Part shown: one piece after another, positions 1-4,221 of the stretch
How the letters are laid out: each line of letters begins with the position of its first letter
Numbering within the stretch: position 1 is the first letter of the stretch
Assembly: GCA_903970295.1 (NCBI GenBank)
Contig: CAJCHQ010000105.1
Span: forward strand, 1-7,925
Reading direction: 5' to 3'
Source: Bryobacterales bacterium
GTDB lineage: Bacteria > Cyanobacteriota > Vampirovibrionia > Obscuribacterales > Obscuribacteraceae
Length of the DNA: 7,925 bases
The notes under the pieces: generated by a model
The model's database searches: none
Seen by the model: the letters and a program-made list of their open reading frames with translations, nothing else
What the model was told of the DNA's origin: nothing
Position numbers and translations under genes: made by a program

Positions 1-505
1 AGGCGGTGTTTCGATTTTTGCAACGCAATTTGCTTTGCTTGCCGGTGCGCGCGTAATAGGCACATCAAGCAGCGACGAGAAACTGCAAAAGCTGAAAAAA
101 ATGGGAGTATCCGATTTGATCAATTACAAAGAACATCCGAATTGGAGCAAACAAGTTTTCAAGCTAACTGGTGGAAAGGGTGTCGATCATGTCGTTGAAG
201 TAGGCGGCTCAGGGACAATCAATGAATCGTTAAAAGCCGCACGTATGGGCGGTCATATCAGCGTGATCGGCGCTCTCAGCGGAGGCGATTCAACGATCGG
301 ACCGCTGTCGATTTTGATGAAATCGATCCGTCTGCAAGGTATTTATGTTGGGTCACGCGAAATGTTCGAATCAATGAATGCCGCTATCACATTGCATCGA
401 GTCAAACCAGTAATCGACAAAGTCTTCTCTTTCGATCAAACCAAAGAAGCGCTCCAATACATGGAGTCGGGTGCGCATTTCGGCAAGATCGTAATTGAAA
501 TTTGA
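1..505 (+). CDS. NAD(P)-dependent medium-chain alcohol dehydrogenase, C-terminal half (5' cut by window edge)
   Basis: The reading frame is open from base 2 and ends at TGA 503-505, giving 167 visible residues; the family is usually about 330-340 residues, so roughly the N-terminal half lies outside the window. The visible part opens in the Rossmann cofactor-binding fold with GGVSIFATQFALLAGARVIG. The GGVS turn and the following helix and strand are typical of medium-chain dehydrogenase/reductases. Next comes TSSSDEKL, where the adenosine ribose or phosphate is usually read, then GVDHVVEVGG and GGHISVIGALSGG, characteristic of the zinc-type alcohol dehydrogenase/quinone reductase group. The end (FGKIVIEI) matches the usual family C-terminus. 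Expected role: cytosolic NAD(P)-linked oxidation or reduction of an alcohol, aldehyde or enone. The substrate cannot be deduced, and the zinc ligands, if any, lie in the missing half. The next gene follows on the same strand after 39 or 99 bases, depending on its start. Family assignment is firm; substrate is unknown. Confidence 0.88.
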   Translation, partial: GGVSIFATQFALLAGARVIGTSSSDEKLQKLKKMGVSDLINYKEHPNWSKQVFKLTGGKGVDHVVEVGGSGTINESLKAARMGGHISVIGALSGGDSTIGPLSILMKSIRLQGIYVGSREMFESMNAAITLHRVKPVIDKVFSFDQTKEALQYMESGAHFGKIVIEI

Positions 506-544
506 GCCCGGACTGAAGACTATCAGTGCAACTCACTGCAATGC

Positions 545-1054
545 ATGCCATTCATTGAGGAAAATAGCGAGAAAATTAGCGAGGAAATTAGAAAGGACCG
601 GAGGATGAACGAATCTACCGTTAGGCAACCAATCGATGATGAAGTGTTGGGACACCTTGTTTACAACGACGAATACAATTGGTACGAAAGCGAGATTTTC
701 AAAGAAGGCCTACCATTGGCAGTAAAAGTGGAAGTGGGCGAAGACGGCGATGCCAAAATCGCTCTAGAACGAGCCAAGGCGATCTTCGCCAATTTCGATC
801 ATTACGCTGAAGCCGCCAAAACTCATGCAGTCGATCAGTTATTGACTCTAAAAAATGATAGTTGGCTGGATGAAGATGAGGACCCTGTCAATCCCAATCG
901 TTTTAAAGCGCGGATGATCCTGGAGGAGCTTTTCTTTTCTCGGGATGGAGACGTGATCTTCTATCACGATGACGGCGATTTATTCTGGGGCCATGCAATC
1001 GAGATCGGCATGAATGGCGCTGACATCTTCGACCATGCCGACATACCCGGTTGA
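545..1054 (+). CDS. DUF2262-family protein of unknown function
   Basis: An acidic, soluble 169-residue product if started at ATG 545, or 149 residues if started at the in-frame ATG 605. From residue 33 (DEVLGHLVYNDEYNWYE) to the C-terminus it resembles DUF2262: a GxLVYND..NWYE opening, a central helical ALERAKAIF..F..YAEAAK segment, a W-containing acidic loop, and the diagnostic end with YHDDGDLFWGHAIEIG and a final ADIPG. No biochemical role is established for the family to my knowledge. There is no signal peptide or membrane segment. ATG 605 may be the true start, because AAAGGA (592-597) lies seven bases ahead of it and the conserved domain begins just after. ATG 545 has no clear ribosome binding site, and its extra 20 residues are low-complexity and charged, encoded by a 12-bp purine-rich repeat. 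The gene converges on the ferredoxin gene and shares a hairpin terminator with it. Assigned by family resemblance from memory. Confidence 0.75.
   Translation: MPFIEENSEKISEEIRKDRRMNESTVRQPIDDEVLGHLVYNDEYNWYESEIFKEGLPLAVKVEVGEDGDAKIALERAKAIFANFDHYAEAAKTHAVDQLLTLKNDSWLDEDEDPVNPNRFKARMILEELFFSRDGDVIFYHDDGDLFWGHAIEIGMNGADIFDHADIPG
557..592 (+). repeat. Three 12-bp purine-rich tandem units at the DUF2262 gene start
   Basis: Three imperfect 12-base units lie in a row: GAGGAAAATAGC (557-568), GAGAAAATTAGC (569-580) and GAGGAAATTAGA (581-592). They differ from each other at one to three positions. In the frame from ATG 545 they encode four-residue blocks EENS, EKIS and EEIR. They end where the AAAGGA ribosome-binding sequence for ATG 605 begins, so they may be mRNA leader rather than coding sequence. 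Confidence 0.6.
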
Positions 1055-1101
1055 CTCATTGCAATCACATTCGCCACATAGCTGGGTGCAGGCTATAAGA
1101 A

Positions 1102-1134
1102 AAAACGCTGGACTTGTTATTAGCCCAGCGTTTT
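1102..1134. terminator. Bidirectional rho-independent terminator between convergent genes
   Basis: A perfect 10-bp inverted repeat, AAAACGCTGG (1102-1111) and CCAGCGTTTT (1125-1134), encloses a 13-base loop. Read on the minus strand, the stem runs into TTTTTTCTT, a good U-tract for ending the ferredoxin transcript, whose stop is 34 bases upstream. Read on the plus strand it ends in TTTTGATTT, a weaker but plausible tract for the DUF2262 gene, whose stop is 47 bases upstream. The A/T-flanked GC stem and its place between two converging genes fit a shared terminator. Confidence 0.85.
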
Positions 1135-1167
1135 GATTTCGCGATACTTCCGCCCCGAGGGCGAATG

Positions 1168-1392
1168 CTAAGGTTTTTGCAGTTCAGGCTTCCATTCATC
1201 GAGGATGGCACCTTCAACCGGACAAGCCGATAGACAGGCTCCACAGTCGATGCAGGTTGCGTCATCAATCCAAGGGTATTTATGACCCTTTTCATTGGTT
1301 TTGCCGTCAGCCCAGTGGATACACTCTACTGGACAGACCGGCACGCAATCGCCGACTCCTTCACAGATATCACTCACAATCGTATAAGACAT
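1168..1392 (-). CDS. Small bacterial-type ferredoxin with two Fe-S cluster motifs (7Fe-like pattern)
   Basis: A 74-residue soluble electron carrier. The start at ATG 1392-1390 is set by GGGAGG five bases upstream on the coding strand; a GTG at 1416 would turn that ribosome binding site into codons and is rejected. Cysteines fall at 10, 16, 20, 24, 47, 50, 53 and 57. The second motif, C47-x2-C50-x2-C53-x3-C57-P, is a complete classical cluster motif. The first is C10-x5-C16-x3-C20-P, lacking the usual second cysteine (V13 is near its place). In 7Fe ferredoxins such as Azotobacter FdI, loss of that ligand gives a [3Fe-4S] cluster. By analogy C10, C16 and C57 would hold a 3Fe cluster, C20, C47, C50 and C53 a 4Fe cluster, and C24 would be free. 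The openings SYTIVSDICEGVGDC and CIDCGACLSACPVEGAI closely resemble ferredoxins known from cyanobacteria. No redox partner is adjacent, so it is probably a general cytosolic carrier transcribed alone. Confidence 0.93.
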   Translation of the reverse strand: MSYTIVSDICEGVGDCVPVCPVECIHWADGKTNEKGHKYPWIDDATCIDCGACLSACPVEGAILDEWKPELQKP

Positions 1393-1397
1393 AGCGG

Positions 1398-1403
1398 CCT
1401 CCC
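1398..1403 (-). promoter_or_regulatory. Shine-Dalgarno site deciding the ferredoxin start
   Basis: On the minus strand GGGAGG lies five bases before ATG 1392. It is the strongest ribosome-binding sequence in the window and fixes the start of the ferredoxin over the longer frame. Confidence 0.8.
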
Positions 1404-1622
1404 AAAATATACTCACACATAAGACAAAGGACTTGCAAGTAGTTTCCCACGTTACCGGACGAAGACAAATCTATCAGCTATCGAGGACATTGCTACAGCC
1501 AGAAAATTATATTCCCGCTAAAGCACTTTGACTATCTACGCGTTGATATCCCTTAACCCCTAACTGAAGAGTTTACGCCCACAAATGGCACCCGGCAACC
1601 CTGCCGACGCGTCCCAGGCAAA

Positions 1623-1630
1623 GCGATCGC
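1623..1630. repeat. HIP1 octamer GCGATCGC (intergenic copy)
   Basis: A perfect copy of the highly iterated palindrome known from many cyanobacterial genomes. A second perfect copy lies inside the kinase gene at 7160-7167. About 0.1 copies would be expected by chance in a window of this size at even base composition. Confidence 0.6.
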
Positions 1631-1667
1631 GCGCTATGACAACTAATCTTCTGGGTGAGCCTGAATT

Positions 1668-1686
1668 TTGACGTCTCATTGACGCC
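1668..1686 (+). promoter_or_regulatory. Direct repeat TTGACGTC-TCA-TTGACGCC, possible response-regulator operator
   Basis: Two 8-base half-sites that match in seven positions are separated by three bases, so they repeat every 11 bp, about one helical turn. OmpR/PhoB-type winged-helix regulators bind direct repeats of this geometry. The site lies 58 bases upstream of the start of the small membrane protein. No well-placed -10 hexamer follows, so its role is inferred only from layout. Confidence 0.3.
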
Positions 1687-1743
1687 TGGGCCGCGCATAG
1701 TGGAACCGTCAGGCAGGTGAACGATTTAAAGAAGGTGTTTCAA

Positions 1744-1926
1744 ATGCATTATTCCTACGAATCCCAAAGCATAGAACGCGAAAGACTGACGCACATTACA
1801 TGCACGGCAGTTTTGGTTTTGATTGTTGTCGCTTCCATCAGCTTATGGAATGTCAGCCAAACCGAGGGCGGCCGCTATCAAATCAAGATTTCTCAGGCAG
1901 CCGTCAGCTACTTGCCCAGTCGTTGA
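1744..1926 (+). CDS. Small single-pass membrane protein, unknown function
   Basis: A 60-residue product. ATG 1744 is chosen because AAGAAGG (1729-1735) lies about eight bases upstream, a good ribosome binding site; a GTG at 1717 would add nine residues but would place that site inside the gene. The N-terminus (about residues 1-16) is hydrophilic and charged. A hydrophobic segment of about 20 residues follows, containing TAVLVLIVVASISLW, and then a short polar tail with GGRYQIKIS. One transmembrane helix with no cleavage motif suggests a small anchored protein rather than a secreted one. Codon use resembles the neighbouring genes. I do not recognise a family. It could be an accessory subunit or a stress-type small membrane protein, but nothing nearby identifies a partner. 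A long, structured, possibly regulated upstream region precedes it. Confidence 0.55.
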   Translation: MHYSYESQSIERERLTHITCTAVLVLIVVASISLWNVSQTEGGRYQIKISQAAVSYLPSR

Positions 1927-1996
1927 CTGGATTTGTTCACTCCCTTTCGGCTTGATCCGTTGGCCAAATGCCGAGCGCAGGCGGCGACCTCTCCCA

Positions 1997-2002
1997 TATA
2001 AT
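1997..2002 (+). promoter_or_regulatory. Consensus -10 hexamer TATAAT upstream of the PolX-like gene
   Basis: A perfect TATAAT lies 38 bases before the PolX-like start, which would put transcription initiation near 2009. No recognisable -35 sits 16-18 bases upstream, so either an activator is needed or the match is fortuitous. The hexamer lies between complementary arms CTCTCC (1989-1994) and GGAGAG (2005-2010), and a further CTCTCC follows at 2013-2018. Confidence 0.4.
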
Positions 2003-2039
2003 GTGGAGAGCCCTCTCCTCAAATAGATGACCAGGTCGA

Positions 2040-3761
2040 ATGCTCGACAAATTCGCTATTGCTGCGTCCTTGCGAGAAATCGCCGGATTGCTGGAAATGA
2101 AGGATGAGAACCCGTTCAAGGTTAAAGCCTATCTCAATGGCGCCGAGTCTCTGGAGAATTCGGCTGAAGATCTAGGCTCCCTGATCGACGAAAACAAGTT
2201 GACGAAAATTCGGGGCATCGGCGAAGCGCTATCGGCCAAAATCACCGAGCTTTACGTCACCGGTCGTTCGACATTGCTTGAACAGTTAAGGGCGGAACTA
2301 CCACCGGGAATTTTGGAACTGGCAAGAGTGCCAGGACTGAGCCGCAAGAAAATCCAGACTTTACATAAAGAACTCGGCATCACCAGCATCTGTGAACTTC
2401 GCGCCGCGGCTGAAGCTGGACTGGTAAGCACTATAAGCGGTTTCGGCAAAAAAACAGAGGCGAATATTCTGGCAGGAATCGTCGAACTGGAAAGCCGAGA
2501 AGAAAAAGTATTGCTGGTCGATGCACTGGAATCGGCTCAGCTCCTACTTAATTACCTCAAAGGCGATGCCAAAGTCATTGAAGCAAAAATCGGCGGCGCC
2601 ATTGGCCGGTGGCAAGAAGTCGTCGAGGATATCCAGCTGGCAATTCTCAGCCCCCAAAAAAATTCAGTGATCGAGCGCTTGCAGGTTTATCCGTCTGTTG
2701 TCAGTTGCGAAATCAGCGAGGCTTCGTCGGCGCGTTTGAGATTAGCGAATGGAATGCCAGTAAAGGTAGAAGTCTGTGACGAAGAAAATTTCGCCTCGAC
2801 ATATTTGCGCATGAGCTCTTGTGACGCTCACTTTCATAAATTGCAAAAGATCGCATCCGAGAAAAATATGCAGCTCAGAGATGATGGTGCCTTATTCCAG
2901 AACGACAAACGGCTGCCCGTCAGATCGGAGGAAGATTTTTACGGCAAGCTTGGTCTGCCATTGATTCCCATCGAGTTGCGTGAAGACGTCGGCGAGATCG
3001 AGGAAGCTTTGGTCGGTTACAAATTCGATCGGCTCATTGAAGTGTCATCTATACAAGGTATGACTCATTGCCACACGACTTTCTCAGATGGCAGAAACAG
3101 CGTCGAAGAAATGGCGCGTGCAGCTAAAGCCCGTGGCATGTCGTATATCACCATCACCGATCACTCTCCGACTGCCAGCTATGCAGGCGGTGTGACAATC
3201 GAAGAATTGAAACGTCAATGGGAAGAGATCGAGCGCGCGAAAGAGAAGGTAGGCATCCACATTTTGCGCGGCACAGAGAGCGACATACTCGAAGATGGTG
3301 GACTAGATTATCCGGACGAAATCTTAGAGAGCTTCGACTTAATCATTGCCAGCGTCCACTCGCGGCTGCGCATGGACGAGGATCAAATGACTAAACGCTT
3401 GATCAATTGCATGAAAAAACCGCAATTCAAAATCTGGGGACATGCTCTGGGTCGGCTCGTTTTGCGCCGCCCACCCCTCTCTTGTCGCGTTGAAGAGGTA
3501 CTTGATGTGATTGCCGAATCAAATGCTGCCATAGAAGTAAATGGAGACCCTTACCGACTTGACATGGAGCCATTTTGGCTGAGAAAAGCACGTGAGCGTG
3601 GTATCAAATTTATAATTTCCACCGATGCGCACGCGACAAGCGATCTCGACAATCTGCCCTTTGGTATACATCTAGCTCGACGGGCTGGCATTACCAGAGA
3701 CGAAGTTCTTAACGCGATGCCGGTCGACCAATTTCGGATGGCGGTTAGGCCGCTGCGCTAG
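2040..3761 (+). CDS. polX: PolX-type protein: HhH + degenerate family-X polymerase domain + intact PHP domain
   Basis: At 573 residues it matches bacterial PolX (about 570 in Bacillus), normally a gap-filling repair polymerase with a PHP 3'-5' exonuclease. N-terminal helix-hairpin-helix elements are seen near 55-70 (IRGIGEALSAKI), 94-113 (ARVPGLSRKK) and 128-146 (ISGFGKKTEANI). In the palm, the nucleotidyltransferase motif, usually GSxRRG....DID, reads GAIGRW....DIQ: D197 remains but the second catalytic aspartate is Q199, and S and the first R are A187 and G189. The third aspartate position is E244, and the TGSxxHN-like motif is SSCDAHF (259-265). The PHP domain (about 338-573) keeps every expected metal ligand: H343, H345, D350, H375, E413, H440, H468, D529 and H531. 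The likely activity is therefore Mn-dependent nuclease or phosphoesterase, with polymerase function lost or severely weakened. The start ATG 2040 has a weak AGGT six bases upstream. A TATAAT lies before the gene and a 67-base gap follows it. Confidence 0.92.
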   Translation: MLDKFAIAASLREIAGLLEMKDENPFKVKAYLNGAESLENSAEDLGSLIDENKLTKIRGIGEALSAKITELYVTGRSTLLEQLRAELPPGILELARVPGLSRKKIQTLHKELGITSICELRAAAEAGLVSTISGFGKKTEANILAGIVELESREEKVLLVDALESAQLLLNYLKGDAKVIEAKIGGAIGRWQEVVEDIQLAILSPQKNSVIERLQVYPSVVSCEISEASSARLRLANGMPVKVEVCDEENFASTYLRMSSCDAHFHKLQKIASEKNMQLRDDGALFQNDKRLPVRSEEDFYGKLGLPLIPIELREDVGEIEEALVGYKFDRLIEVSSIQGMTHCHTTFSDGRNSVEEMARAAKARGMSYITITDHSPTASYAGGVTIEELKRQWEEIERAKEKVGIHILRGTESDILEDGGLDYPDEILESFDLIIASVHSRLRMDEDQMTKRLINCMKKPQFKIWGHALGRLVLRRPPLSCRVEEVLDVIAESNAAIEVNGDPYRLDMEPFWLRKARERGIKFIISTDAHATSDLDNLPFGIHLARRAGITRDEVLNAMPVDQFRMAVRPLR

Positions 3762-3828
3762 CAAGCTATGTTCATTTTCTTGAAGTGCAACCGCTCTTAA
3801 CAACCCTTGGGAGCGCAAATCTAATATC

Positions 3829-4221
3829 ATGCGGGAGTGTGATCGACTAATTCCTACAGAACTCAACTCAGAGTGTGTGAATATGATTCATTCAGTTATC
3901 AAGTCCTTCTTCTTAGCGCAAGTTGCTTGTGAGCGTCTCGTCCAAAAGAGAGGCGAATTGATCGTCCGCAAAGAAGCTGATTTTATTAACGAACAAAGCT
4001 ACTCCAGCGCCAAGTCTCACGACCATGCGGGTCCGACGGTCAAAAGCGGTAGTGGCCTGGCAGACGGCGCCGAATATCTCAAGTGCAAAATGCGTAATTT
4101 TTTGCGCCCTCGCTTGCGCGGGCTGCTCGAGGCCACAATAGGTGATTCACGAGAAGTGAATGAATTGCGCGCCGAAATTGCCACGCTTCGTTCCGAAATC
4201 ATCGAATTGCGATCTGCCTAA
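3829..4221 (+). CDS. Small hypothetical protein with C-terminal coiled coil
   Basis: A 130-residue product from ATG 3829. ATG 3883 (residue 19) is an alternative that gives MIHSVIKSFFLAQ as N-terminus; neither start has a strong ribosome binding site. Three parts are visible. Residues 19-50 are a basic amphipathic helix with ERLVQKRGELIVRKEA. Residues 51-80 are a polar, probably disordered stretch rich in S, H, G and D. Residues 84-130 are helical and end in a leucine-zipper-like heptad series: V110, L113, I117, L120, I124, L127. The last part, an Arg/Leu helix followed by a short break and REVNELRAEI, recalls the C-terminal oligomerising coiled coil of phasin-like granule proteins. That is only a resemblance of shape, and no family is firmly recognised. 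The stop TAA overlaps by four bases the stop of the convergent gene on the minus strand. It may be expressed with the PolX-like gene, 67 bases upstream. Confidence 0.6.
   Translation: MRECDRLIPTELNSECVNMIHSVIKSFFLAQVACERLVQKRGELIVRKEADFINEQSYSSAKSHDHAGPTVKSGSGLADGAEYLKCKMRNFLRPRLRGLLEATIGDSREVNELRAEIATLRSEIIELRSA

Larger units (their letters stand above)
1393..1743. other. 351-base intergenic region with HIP1 site, hairpin and phased direct repeat
   Basis: No coding frame with a ribosome binding site is visible on either strand up to the membrane-protein start. The region contains a short hairpin CGGCA-ACCC-TGCCG (1593-1606) and a HIP1 octamer GCGATCGC (1623-1630). It also holds a direct repeat TTGACG phased at 11 bp (1668-1686) and a 7-bp complementary pair CCCAGGC (1613-1619) and GCCTGGG (1684-1690) that could close a larger stem-loop. 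This could be a regulatory region for the downstream membrane protein or host a small structured RNA. No recognised riboswitch or RNA family can be supported. Confidence 0.45.

Noticed and set aside
524..538. CAGTG-CAACT-CACTG hairpin between the dehydrogenase and the DUF2262 gene.
   Set aside because: A small stem with no T-tract; too weak to call a terminator or regulatory element.
1065..1295. A 76-codon minus-strand frame overlapping the ferredoxin gene.
   Set aside because: It lies in another frame of a clear ferredoxin gene, has no ribosome binding site, and its product has no recognisable pattern.
1587..1660. GGCACCCGGCAACC (1587-1600) resembles the CCCGGCAACC core of a SAM-I riboswitch.
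   Set aside because: The other conserved parts (the AUCAAGAGAGGUGGAGGGA strand, the GGUGCUAA strand, a closing P1 helix and a terminator) are absent, and the downstream gene is not a methionine-related gene. Probably a chance match within a GC-rich hairpin.
1668..1701. TTGACG (1668 or 1679) with CATAGT near 1696 as a sigma-70 promoter.
   Set aside because: The spacers are about 22 and 11 bases, not 16-18, so neither pairing works as a standard promoter.
1823..2026. A 67-codon plus-strand frame overlapping the small membrane protein and running past the TATAAT before the PolX-like gene.
   Set aside because: No ribosome binding site, an Arg/Pro-rich composition, and it overlaps a better-supported small gene in another frame.
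3792..3815. CGCTC (3792-3796) and GAGCG (3811-3815) as a terminator after the PolX-like gene.
   Set aside because: The stem is only 5 bp with a 14-base loop and no T-tract follows on the plus strand.
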